Assembly: GCF_001456935.1 (NCBI RefSeq)
Contig: NZ_KQ758482.1
Location: 410,324 to 474,323 of the forward strand
Length of the DNA stretch: 64,000 bases
Reading direction: 5' to 3'
Origin: [Bacillus] enclensis
Lineage (GTDB): Bacteria > Bacillota > Bacilli > Bacillales > Bacillaceae_B
Below the pieces are notes generated by a model that did not search any database, was not told the DNA's origin, and was given only the letters and a program-made list of their open reading frames with translations. The translations under genes and the position numbers were made by a program. The number at the start of each line of letters is the position of its first letter. Position 1 is the first letter of the stretch. Shown in pieces: positions 1 through 8,791 of this stretch.

Positions 1-1106
1 CCAATCTTCCGTTGAATCACCATACTCGTCACTGTTCGATCAATGGAGCTGATACTCTTCCAAAACGGCTTGTTCATATAAGCCTTTAACTTCTTCTGCA
101 TGGACATGATGTTACCCAGCAGTTCCTCATCAACCGCCCGCTCATACCTGCCTGACTGACTGGCAACCCTCTTAGCCAAATCCGCTAACTTGTGTGTTAG
201 CCGCTCCATCATCCACTTTACAAACCGATTCTCTAACGTATCGTAGGTAATCGTTTTCCGAGCATTTAAGCCTTTCACTGGGAACACAGGCTTATCATGC
301 AGGACCATACCATTCTCCGTTTCAACAAATAAACGAGGGTTGCGGCGTAAGTGCTTTCTCCCCTTGCTATCCAGCTTCTTGATCCGCTCACCTCTTACCA
401 TCTGATGCTCTGTCAGCAGCTGATGATGCGGCTGCTCCTCAATGCGCTGAATCGACTTGATAAAACTTTCGAAATAAAACTCGATCAACCGGTAAAACTC
501 AGTTAACGAAGGATTCTCTGACAAATGATTCGAGGCTCCTAAAAACGTCTTCTTAATAAAATGAAAGGCCAGATTATAGACTTCATCATTCACCTCTTCA
601 AGCAGCTTACGGTAATCGTCCTTATAACTTAACTTCGTTGGGAAAATCTCAAGTGTAACATCAACTAATGTCTTCCCCTTATGCTTCACTTGAAAGCTCG
701 TGAATCCGACTTCATTAATGAACTGCAAGTTCCCCATCAGAATCGGATTATTCCCTCTCCCAACAGGCTCAACAGCATTCCTTAAACCCGGATGCTCATG
801 ATAAAATGTTAATGCCTTATCATTCTTCGGGGAAATCACAAGCTGATAAGTGCCATTCTCAAAGAAAATAGGAGAATATGAATGTCCCTCTTCGACTTCA
901 AGCGAATCCGTCTCCACATCATAAAGTTCAACTGAATCTATGTTCTCCCCGTTCACCTTAAACCTCATAGCCTCTTTCTCTATCACAGAGTGCTTTCGAT
1001 ACTGTGAAAGACTCTCAAATCGGGCATTATATGGAGTCCCCTTAATATAAAGCGACAAATCCTCCGTTTCAATGTACAGAAGCTCTTTCGTCTCCGATCC
1101 ACTCAT
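1..1106 (-). CDS. DUF2357 (McrC-like) restriction protein, 3' end cut by window edge
   Basis: The reading frame starts at the ATG at 1106 and stays open to the window edge, so the C-terminus is missing. The translation contains the stretch VDVTLEIFPTKLSYKDDY and a long helical part with KLDSKGRKHLRRNPRLF, which I recognise as the DUF2357 family. Those proteins usually end in a PD-(D/E)XK-type nuclease domain, which would lie outside the window. It begins 2 bases after the stop of the McrB-like ATPase gene, so the two are very probably co-translated. By analogy with McrBC the ATPase would be the motor and recognition subunit and this protein the nuclease subunit of a modification-dependent (type IV) restriction system. 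The family call is fairly firm; the nuclease role is inferred because the catalytic part cannot be seen. Confidence 0.8.
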   Translation of the reverse strand, partial: MSGSETKELLYIETEDLSLYIKGTPYNARFESLSQYRKHSVIEKEAMRFKVNGENIDSVELYDVETDSLEVEEGHSYSPIFFENGTYQLVISPKNDKALTFYHEHPGLRNAVEPVGRGNNPILMGNLQFINEVGFTSFQVKHKGKTLVDVTLEIFPTKLSYKDDYRKLLEEVNDEVYNLAFHFIKKTFLGASNHLSENPSLTEFYRLIEFYFESFIKSIQRIEEQPHHQLLTEHQMVRGERIKKLDSKGRKHLRRNPRLFVETENGMVLHDKPVFPVKGLNARKTITYDTLENRFVKWMMERLTHKLADLAKRVASQSGRYERAVDEELLGNIMSMQKKLKAYMNKPFWKSISSIDRTVTSMVIQRKI

Positions 1107-1108
1107 CC

Positions 1109-3673
1109 TTAACTACCCCAAAAAGAAGTGAAGCCGTCATGCATAATCTTTGGTATCATATTAGACAGTTTTTTAGCTGATTTCGAGAAACGAGCTTCTT
1201 TCACAATCGACTCGACATCTTCATCCATCCACTCATGACTCGTACAAAAACTGAACAACTTCTTCAGTGCATCTTCCGTTTTAAGATCATTACCAGTTAA
1301 CCGCGGAAGCACCTTCTGAAGCAACTGATAATCAAACGCCTCATCAAACGCCATCAGTTGCCCTTCGTCGTTATAAATCATATAAAAACAAACCTCGTTC
1401 CGAACACGGTAACCATAATGAGCCTTAATCGGTTCTAAAATTGAATTCACTTCAACTAGTAAACTAGTAACCTTTTTAACCAAATCTTCATGATCAAAAA
1501 AAGCATCCTTCAAATTCAGAAACCTTCCAGCCACCTGCTTATTCGAAACAGGCATTGGTTCAGCAACAGAATCTTTACTCAAGAAACCAAAGTGATCCAG
1601 AACCACCTCATTGTATTCAATCGTATTGGCACGGTCTAAAACCTTCGGACTGAATGGATGAGTCGTTTCATCCATATTAACCGTCCCAATGATAAATAGA
1701 TTGTCTCTCATCAGCAATCGGCCAACTTCCATCTCCTCAACCACAGGAGCAGAGACCAACTCACCTTCCTTACGATCACGGCTTTCCATAACACTCAGCA
1801 AATCACTGAAGTAGTATTCCACTCTGGCTAGATTCATCTCATCTAACAATACAAAATAAGGCTTATCCCTGTTTTCGGGTTTATTAGCCTCCATTAATAC
1901 CTTTGTGAATGGTCCTGCTTGAAATTCGCCTTTAATGTCACGGTAGCCAATAAGATCTGATCCGTCGCTCCAATCAGGTCGGACAGGGATTAAAGCGAAT
2001 TGTCCGTTATCTGCGGTTGCTCCTAGACTCTCAGCAAAGAGTTGGACGATTTTTGTTTTTCCAGTTCCTGAGATACCGGAGAGAATAACAAAAGGCTTTG
2101 TCTTTAAAGAAAGATATAAATTATTAATATCTCTCCGTTCATAATAGAATCCTTTAGTAGAAATATAAAAATGGATATGCTCAACCAATTCACTGTCATT
2201 CCTAAACTCGACTGCGGTTTCCTCAACTTCCGGCAACAAATCCTCTGTATTGACTTGTGATTTAGAATAAACAATGTATCTCTCATAATAGGAAATCATA
2301 CTCTCTAAATCTTCCACAAACTCTCTTTCAGAGGGCATTTCATCTTTTTGATATTCAATGTAAGCAGCAGTTGATAGAGCATACCCCTTTGCTTTACTTG
2401 ACTCTCCTAGATATAAATCATTATCTTTCTTAATCGAAGCTCTCATTTCAACGTGATCTCGTATCTCTTGCTTACGCTTTAACATCTCTTCTTTTGTGGT
2501 TTCTGTTACTCCCTGGGCTAACGTTAAATAAAGTCTACTCATATCTTCACTGAATAAATAAACGATATAATAGCCTCTTTGTGTAGAAGTTGTAATTTCT
2601 TTATTCATAATAGCAATCCAAGGTACAGATGCCCAGTTACCTTGACCCACAGAGCCAGTAACAACATATTTATCATTCAAACAAGGAAGCTTTTGAAATT
2701 CTTTAGGCACATCATTCCTTACATAAGCTCCAAGCGCGTTCCCTCCGAAAGGTTGTGCCTTTGCTGAAACATAGTTATTCATGATATATAAGAGTTTTTC
2801 ACGGATCAATGTATTCACCATAGGGTGCTCCTTTAGTGTATTGACTTGAATATTGGGTGTGTACTCTTCATCTATTAAATCTACATATTGAAGCCATTTG
2901 AGAAGATTGGTAGTTCTTTCTTTGGCTACACTATCTACCATCAAATTATTTCCAAGTGAATTCCTTACGATTAGTTTTCCTAGTTCAATCAAGACTCTCT
3001 TTTTCTCATTTGTTGTATGATCTTCTAATAAACCCAATATTTCAAGTGCGATTCTAAAATACTGTTTATGTAAAATTTCTTCCCTTAATAGATCAATCTT
3101 ATTAGAAGATTGAATGTATTTGTTAATAAGCTCCTTGTTTTGATGTTGATTCTTATCTAGGAAGCCTAGCAACCTTAAGTCCTGGCGCGCTCTTGATTTG
3201 ATTCGATACTCATTACCTTCTAGTTGTTCACTTAATCTTTCGGGATGATAAGTACCCTCAATGATTTCCTCTAAAAAGGTCTTTACTTTGTGGATGTGCT
3301 CATTTGGCAAATCATCTGTTTTAAACTCTATAAACGAAATCGCTGTCTTTTGTCCATTTTCTACTACCTTTACAAAAGGAAGCTTTGCAAAAAATGACAT
3401 TATTAATGAAGTTCTCCCCCGTGTTCTAACAAAGTCCTCTTTTGAAGCCACCCGCTTAAAGGAAAATTCTTGCCATGCTTGTTTAATAAACTCATAGGAA
3501 ATTAACTCCAGTGAAGTCGTCTTTTCTCCACGCCGGAACTTCTCAAATGATGACTCCGTCTCTACATAAATACCTTTTTCATCAATTTTTCTAATGAAGT
3601 TTTTATTCTTCTGTGATATGGTTTCTATTATTTTAGTTTGTTCTGCCATTGCTTTTAAGATTTCTATTATCAT
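1109..3673 (-). CDS. McrB-like AAA+ GTPase with MrcB/DUF3578 N-terminal domain
   Basis: An 854-residue protein. Around residues 300-410 it has a region typical of the MrcB/DUF3578 domain (motif GQGNWASVPWIAIMNK), thought to recognise DNA or act as a scaffold. The C-terminal half is a McrB-type AAA+ motor: Walker A GISGTGKTK near residue 536, Walker B LLDEMNLARVEYYFSD near 612, and the McrB signature GTVNMDETTHPFSPKVLDRA. McrB proteins hydrolyse GTP to translocate DNA and activate a McrC nuclease. The next gene, 2 bases downstream, encodes a DUF2357 protein, completing a two-gene type IV restriction-like unit. A ribosome site TAGGAG lies 7-8 bases before the ATG. Direct evidence for modified-base recognition is absent; specificity is unknown. 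Confidence 0.9.
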   Translation of the reverse strand: MIIEILKAMAEQTKIIETISQKNKNFIRKIDEKGIYVETESSFEKFRRGEKTTSLELISYEFIKQAWQEFSFKRVASKEDFVRTRGRTSLIMSFFAKLPFVKVVENGQKTAISFIEFKTDDLPNEHIHKVKTFLEEIIEGTYHPERLSEQLEGNEYRIKSRARQDLRLLGFLDKNQHQNKELINKYIQSSNKIDLLREEILHKQYFRIALEILGLLEDHTTNEKKRVLIELGKLIVRNSLGNNLMVDSVAKERTTNLLKWLQYVDLIDEEYTPNIQVNTLKEHPMVNTLIREKLLYIMNNYVSAKAQPFGGNALGAYVRNDVPKEFQKLPCLNDKYVVTGSVGQGNWASVPWIAIMNKEITTSTQRGYYIVYLFSEDMSRLYLTLAQGVTETTKEEMLKRKQEIRDHVEMRASIKKDNDLYLGESSKAKGYALSTAAYIEYQKDEMPSEREFVEDLESMISYYERYIVYSKSQVNTEDLLPEVEETAVEFRNDSELVEHIHFYISTKGFYYERRDINNLYLSLKTKPFVILSGISGTGKTKIVQLFAESLGATADNGQFALIPVRPDWSDGSDLIGYRDIKGEFQAGPFTKVLMEANKPENRDKPYFVLLDEMNLARVEYYFSDLLSVMESRDRKEGELVSAPVVEEMEVGRLLMRDNLFIIGTVNMDETTHPFSPKVLDRANTIEYNEVVLDHFGFLSKDSVAEPMPVSNKQVAGRFLNLKDAFFDHEDLVKKVTSLLVEVNSILEPIKAHYGYRVRNEVCFYMIYNDEGQLMAFDEAFDYQLLQKVLPRLTGNDLKTEDALKKLFSFCTSHEWMDEDVESIVKEARFSKSAKKLSNMIPKIMHDGFTSFWGS

Positions 3674-3883
3674 AGGTGTCTCCTAAACGTCGTTTTCTCT
3701 AGTTTAGCAAAAAATTTCCATATAAAATAGCCTTCTTGCAGTATGCGAAGAAGACTTCAATATTTTTTCAATATCCTATTAAAACAACGTATTGATGTAT
3801 GCCGTTTTCCTATATAGGTCAGTCTTGTAGCACACTATCCTAAAAGAAGGGTAAACTATTTCAATTAAATTAAATTAAATGAA

Positions 3884-4208
3884 TCAACCCTCTACCTCAA
3901 TCAAAAATATCTTTTCTTCGAACCCGCCGCGCTTCTCAGTTCTATCTTTACAGACAGCTTCTACTTCATCAATCGAAGACCCGTAATGCCTAGCTAATGC
4001 ATGGATGACCTCTAACAAATCAGCAAGTTCTTCAACTGCCTCCCCGTCAGTTTCAGCGTCACAATACTCCTCTAGCTTTTCATAGCTTTTTTCTTTTAAG
4101 TACTTTATGTAGTATTCATCGGTAAGAGTTTCTGTTAAAAATTTCTTCCTCGTCTTTTCAAAACCATTTGAGATTTTATCCCGTAACTAGTTTGTTGGAG
4201 GTTGGGAT
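3884..4208 (-). pseudogene. decayed MazG-like (phosphoribosyl-ATP pyrophosphatase-like) gene
   Basis: On the minus strand this stretch encodes EEYCDAETDGEAVEELADLL and RTEKRGGFEEKIFLIEVE, clearly homologous to the intact 110-residue MazG-like protein encoded at 15440-15772. It is broken: the position of the start codon reads ATC, and after NKLV a one-base length change shifts the frame, so no intact product can be made. Dead copy and intact copy share orientation and flank the type I restriction block and its neighbours. Divergence between the two copies is substantial, so this is not a recent duplication. Confidence 0.85.
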
Positions 4209-4304
4209 GTGGTCGAAAAGAAAAAAGTTCAAGATATCCGTGTATCTAGAACTCCTCATTATTAATGCAATACAACCAAGCAATCCTCAAAAGGAGCACG
4301 GATT

Positions 4305-4358
4305 TTGGGGACTGTCCCCCGGCGAGTTAATGCGTTAACCGACTGGGGGTCAGATCCT
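4305..4358. repeat. intergenic dyad repeat, family A copy 1
   Basis: GGGGACTGTCCCCC is followed by a short spacer with GTTAATGCGTTAACC and then GACTGGGGGTCAG. Related elements occur at 16566, 22930, 24651 and 59578. It lies between the MazG-like pseudogene and hsdR. Confidence 0.65.
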
Positions 4359-4457
4359 AAAATCACTTTTTTATTTATGTCTTAAAACAGAAAAACATAA
4401 AGGGCTAAGTAAAGCTATTGATCACACAAAGGTATCCTCTGAAACATCCGGTTGGAT

Positions 4458-7436
4458 CTATTTATCCTCTCTTAATAACCTATAAATTTCTTCCATATAC
4501 ACATTGGTAATCCGCTCCCGGAGTTCTGCATTTTCAAGTAACAATGTATAGAAATCCATGTTTTGCTCGTACCCTGCCACCAATGCATCTTCGACGCTAT
4601 CTTCATAGGTGAATTTGAAATCATCAATTGGGTTATTTTTAGCACTCGCTCTTAATCTTCCATCTTTTAATAATAAATCTCGAATTTGCATTGCAGATTT
4701 TGATGCCACATCCGGCTCATAATCTTTATCATACAAAGAATTTATTTCATTTATTATTGCTGACAATAACTTCTTATTTACAACCTCTGGATTAGAAGGT
4801 GTAGGTTTTTTGAGTTTTACTTCTGGAGTAGATTTAACATCGGCTGTTTTATTTTCAAAAGTTTTTTCTTGCCTAAAGCTACTAACAGTAATTTTGTCAG
4901 CGACGTCAAAATCATTACCTCCTCCCCCAACATTAATTTCCTTGATTAGATAAGACAAAAAGTTGTATTTCTTATGCAAAGTAACATTTTCATAGGCAGT
5001 AGCTTGAATCAAGAAGATATAACCCTTCAAAAATTGTTTAATTGTTCCACGAACTTCAACCTTCTCTAGTTCTGCCTTTTGATCAAATTCCCTCAATGAC
5101 TTATCTAAAAGTGACCACATTTTTGACTTATCCTTACTTGTACGCTTATCCTGATATAGATATGTATTAAATAAATCTATGTCATCCGCATCCAGAATAC
5201 CATATCCATCAATAGCCTTTTCTACATGACGAATATCTGAAGGAGTAATTGTTTCAAACAAAATAGTGTCTTTAAAATAAGGCTCAAAAGCTCTTTTAAT
5301 ATCATCATATTCATTCTTAAAATCAAGAATGAAAGTTGTTTTTTCATAAGGAGGGTAGATACGATTTAGGCGAGATAATGTTTGAACAGCAGAAGTTTTA
5401 TGCAACTTCTTATCCACATACATAGCCACCAGCTTAGGCTGGTCAAAACCCGTTTGATATTTATTTGCTACAAGGAGCACTTGATAACTACTTTTATCAA
5501 ATTCCTCTCGCAACTCTTCTTCGCTAACACCATTCATAACCGGCTCTGTATAGTCTTCCCCCTCAATTGGCACCTTTCCAGAAAAAGCAACAAGAGCATG
5601 AATATCGGTATAACCATTAGAAATAATGTATTTTTCACATTCCTGCTTATAACGGACTGCCGCTTCACGAGAAGATGTTACAACCATCGCTTTTGCCTTC
5701 CCATCCAATAAATGAGCAACGTTTGTTCTGAAATGTTCAATAATTATTTCTATCTTCTGAGCAATGTTAGTATCATGTAAGTCGATAAATCTAGCGATCT
5801 TTCGCTTTGCAGCGATGGAATGTAGTTCTGGATCTTCCTCAATCTTTTTATTTAAATGAAAATATGTTTTCCATGTCACATAATTGTTCAACACATTCAA
5901 GATATATCCTTCTTCAATGGCCTGCTTCATTGGATACAGATCGAAGGCGCTTTTTTGCCCATGTTCGTTCAGTGTTCCAAACAGTTGAATAGTCTCAGGT
6001 TTTGGCGTTGCTGTAAAAGCAATCATTGAAACATTTTCCTGTTTACCACACTTTTGTATTTCATCAAGAATTTTATCTTCTTCTGTTATTTCATCATCAG
6101 TTTCTCCACCTGAAAGCACAGTGGTTACAGCATTCATTAAAGTACCACCTGTAGAGGAGTGTGCTTCATCTATTAGAACTGCAAAGCTCTTATTTCCCAT
6201 ATGCCCTAACAAATTTTGCTCTAAAATATAGTAAAATTTATGAATTGTTGTTACGACTATCTTTGTATTTCCCGCCAGTGCATCGGCTAAATCTGTGGAT
6301 GTACATTTATCATCCATAACCTTAATTTGACCCAATTTATGATCAATTCCTGACACTGCATCTTGCAACTGTCTATCCACAATAATTCTATCAGTAATGA
6401 TTAGAATAGTATCGAAAATGTTCTTCTCAGAACGGTCATACAGGGATGAAAGTATATGAGCTAACCAGGCTATGGTATTTGTTTTGCCAGAACCCGCCGA
6501 ATGTTCAATTAAATAATTACTACTTGAGCGGTTTTCAATCATATCATCCATCAATTTTTCTATGCACCGAAGCTGATGGTAACGTGGAAATATCAAACTT
6601 TCTGAGTAACTTTTTTTACCTGTGTCAGGATCCTTAGTTTCTTTTTGCTCCACAAAAATAAAGCGCTCAATCAGAAAAATGATCTTATCCTTTTTCCAAA
6701 TATCCTCCCACATATAAGAAACGTTGATTCCGTTCTTATTATGCGGGTTTCCTCTGCCGTAATCTTCAGATCCTTTGTTAAATGGACGGAAGAATGAGGA
6801 CATTCCTTTTAGCTCGGTGCACATAAAGACTTCCTTTAAGTCCATCGCAAAGCTAGTTAAACAACCGGATTTGAATTTAAACAGGCGAGTGTTATGATCA
6901 CGTTCTTCCTTAAATTGCTTAATAGCATCCTCATAATTTTGACCCGAGGTATTACACTTTAGCTCAACAGCAAATATAGCAAGTCCATTTAGGAATATAA
7001 CCAGATCTATACGCTCGTCCTCTTTATGATAGACCTCCTCCATAACAGACAGGATATTTGCGTTATATAGTCCCGTTGCCTTCTGATTAAAAGAAGTTGC
7101 TGGCTGACGAAACATTAGTTGTAGTGTTGCACCATTATCAAATTCCACGCCATTTTTTAGGACATCAATCAAACTTCTACTAGACTTATTAATTTCTTGA
7201 TTGATAAAGTTTATAATAGTCTGTTCAGTTTTGTTTTTGTAAAACTTTCTCAACCTTTCCATTACATCCGGTTGTGTGTTTTCCAAAAACTGAAGTAACA
7301 CTTCGGTATCAATTGCCAATCTAGGGTTGTATTTTACTGCAGGGCGGATAAGGTAGCCATTATCCTCTTTTAGTCGTTCTAAAATTAATTGTTGATAATC
7401 TTCTTTTTCTCGCAACTGATTTGCTGTTACTGGCAT
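4458..7436 (-). CDS. hsdR: Type I restriction endonuclease subunit R (HsdR)
   Basis: A 992-residue HsdR. An N-terminal PD-(D/E)XK nuclease is visible around residues 130-165 (RIDLVIFLNGLAIFAVELKC, with the E-x-K motif). The superfamily 2 helicase motor follows: motif I HSAGSGKTNT near residue 315, the DEAH box with DEAHSS near 423, and motif III AFTATPKPET. The C-terminus carries the helical HsdM-interaction region. HsdR joins an M2S complex, translocates DNA with ATP and cuts at a distance from unmethylated sites. The gene overlaps the end of hsdS by 10 bases, so it is the last gene of the operon xre-hsdM-hsdS-hsdR. All key motifs are present, so it looks functional. Confidence 0.96.
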   Translation of the reverse strand: MPVTANQLREKEDYQQLILERLKEDNGYLIRPAVKYNPRLAIDTEVLLQFLENTQPDVMERLRKFYKNKTEQTIINFINQEINKSSRSLIDVLKNGVEFDNGATLQLMFRQPATSFNQKATGLYNANILSVMEEVYHKEDERIDLVIFLNGLAIFAVELKCNTSGQNYEDAIKQFKEERDHNTRLFKFKSGCLTSFAMDLKEVFMCTELKGMSSFFRPFNKGSEDYGRGNPHNKNGINVSYMWEDIWKKDKIIFLIERFIFVEQKETKDPDTGKKSYSESLIFPRYHQLRCIEKLMDDMIENRSSSNYLIEHSAGSGKTNTIAWLAHILSSLYDRSEKNIFDTILIITDRIIVDRQLQDAVSGIDHKLGQIKVMDDKCTSTDLADALAGNTKIVVTTIHKFYYILEQNLLGHMGNKSFAVLIDEAHSSTGGTLMNAVTTVLSGGETDDEITEEDKILDEIQKCGKQENVSMIAFTATPKPETIQLFGTLNEHGQKSAFDLYPMKQAIEEGYILNVLNNYVTWKTYFHLNKKIEEDPELHSIAAKRKIARFIDLHDTNIAQKIEIIIEHFRTNVAHLLDGKAKAMVVTSSREAAVRYKQECEKYIISNGYTDIHALVAFSGKVPIEGEDYTEPVMNGVSEEELREEFDKSSYQVLLVANKYQTGFDQPKLVAMYVDKKLHKTSAVQTLSRLNRIYPPYEKTTFILDFKNEYDDIKRAFEPYFKDTILFETITPSDIRHVEKAIDGYGILDADDIDLFNTYLYQDKRTSKDKSKMWSLLDKSLREFDQKAELEKVEVRGTIKQFLKGYIFLIQATAYENVTLHKKYNFLSYLIKEINVGGGGNDFDVADKITVSSFRQEKTFENKTADVKSTPEVKLKKPTPSNPEVVNKKLLSAIINEINSLYDKDYEPDVASKSAMQIRDLLLKDGRLRASAKNNPIDDFKFTYEDSVEDALVAGYEQNMDFYTLLLENAELRERITNVYMEEIYRLLREDK

Positions 7437-8791
7437 GCTTCTTCAACCTCCTTTAATCGTTTTTTTCCTGTTACATATTCAAAAATGAGGGACTTCTTAT
7501 ACTGCTTCATGGTTTCAATTGATTGTTGCTTCTCACCTAGAATTGCATCGATCTTTGAACATCTGTCATCTAGAAATTTTACTATTTCATGTTGTTCGTC
7601 GTATATAGGAGAGATAAATGGCAAATCACCAAACTGTGTTTGAGAAATATTTTTCATACTGTTACTAGAGCCTGTTGCAATTACACCGATCCAGTTCCTA
7701 ACCCCTATTGATGTCAAATAATACCAAGCGTATTTACAGACAATATTTTCCTTGAACTTCACTTGCCAAAGACGGTCTGGTAAAAACAAATTATTATAAT
7801 TTTCATCAACATAACCACATGCCCCTACCCATTCTGGAGTATTCATACGACTCACAATTAATCTATCTTTTTTTACACGACAACTAACAAGATCAATTTC
7901 ATCATCATTTACTTTTTTGTTTTCACTAGGCGAAAATCTATCATGATATACACAGCTTGTTTTCAAAACACCATATTCCCAAACTTCTGCAGGGAAATTC
8001 GCAGCATTTACACTAGTGCCGCTTTCTACTGAATCAAGATGATATTTAAGTCGTTTAATTTCCCAATGCTCTGGTATATGACCAATCCATTCGACTTCAC
8101 TAGTTTTCATTTGTACAGTCTTATCCAACCCTTTTGTCACCGTTTCAGTTATAAGAGACTTTTTATGTTGATTTAAGATCTCTACCTGCCGTTCCATATC
8201 GTTAATTATAGAATTAATTTTCGAACATTCGGATTCAAGGAATTTAGCAATGACTTGTTGTTCAGATAAAGAGGGCACACAGAATTTTTCATTGGCAAGT
8301 AAAGATGTTAAATCTAAGTTTTGAATTCCTGTAGTTTGCTTAATATATTGCTTGGTTATATCATCTTGATACATAGCAACGAACAAAAATTGTAAATAAC
8401 CCGGCACAACTAATCTATTTGTCCTGAGTCTTTCAACGAAGTTTGAGAATAACGCATCAAAATCTTCATTAAAGATCACGGTCCGTCCCACTGGTGTTTT
8501 TTCACCACCACCAGACTTTTCAATTAAAATATCTCCTTTTTCAAGTTGCAATTTCTTAATTGTTGCTTTGTCGTAATTCCTATAAGTAAAATCATTGTTT
8601 TTAATTGACGAATTTTGGTAATCAAAATCTGCAACTCGAATACATATTACATCATTACTATTATTTGTTTCCTCTTCTCCCCAAGCTCCATTATCACGCT
8701 TATCGATTAAAAACTTTAATCTATACATATCCCATTCAGAAGGTATATTGTTAATCCAAATGCTATCGCTAGGTTTCATTTGGCCCATCAC
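7427..8791 (-). CDS. hsdS: Type I restriction specificity subunit S (HsdS)
   Basis: A 454-residue HsdS with the classic two-repeat architecture. Target recognition domain 1 begins at NNIPSEWDMYRLKFLID and domain 2 at VEWIGHIPEHWEIKRLKYHL; each is followed by a conserved helical spacer (LSEQQVIAKFLESECSKI and YDEQHEIVKFLDDRCSKI). The two half-domains set the two halves of the recognition site, which cannot be predicted here. The start overlaps the hsdM stop; both a GTG (8791) and an adjacent ATG (8788) are possible and the product hardly changes. The second domain's sequence is unlike the first, as expected for an asymmetric bipartite target. Confidence 0.95.
   Translation of the reverse strand: MMGQMKPSDSIWINNIPSEWDMYRLKFLIDKRDNGAWGEEETNNSNDVICIRVADFDYQNSSIKNNDFTYRNYDKATIKKLQLEKGDILIEKSGGGEKTPVGRTVIFNEDFDALFSNFVERLRTNRLVVPGYLQFLFVAMYQDDITKQYIKQTTGIQNLDLTSLLANEKFCVPSLSEQQVIAKFLESECSKINSIINDMERQVEILNQHKKSLITETVTKGLDKTVQMKTSEVEWIGHIPEHWEIKRLKYHLDSVESGTSVNAANFPAEVWEYGVLKTSCVYHDRFSPSENKKVNDDEIDLVSCRVKKDRLIVSRMNTPEWVGACGYVDENYNNLFLPDRLWQVKFKENIVCKYAWYYLTSIGVRNWIGVIATGSSNSMKNISQTQFGDLPFISPIYDEQHEIVKFLDDRCSKIDAILGEKQQSIETMKQYKKSLIFEYVTGKKRLKEVEEACQ

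Noticed and set aside
5382..5711. 109-codon plus-strand frame inside hsdR
   Set aside because: Lies wholly antisense to a well-supported gene with intact helicase motifs; composition is that of a reverse-frame shadow.
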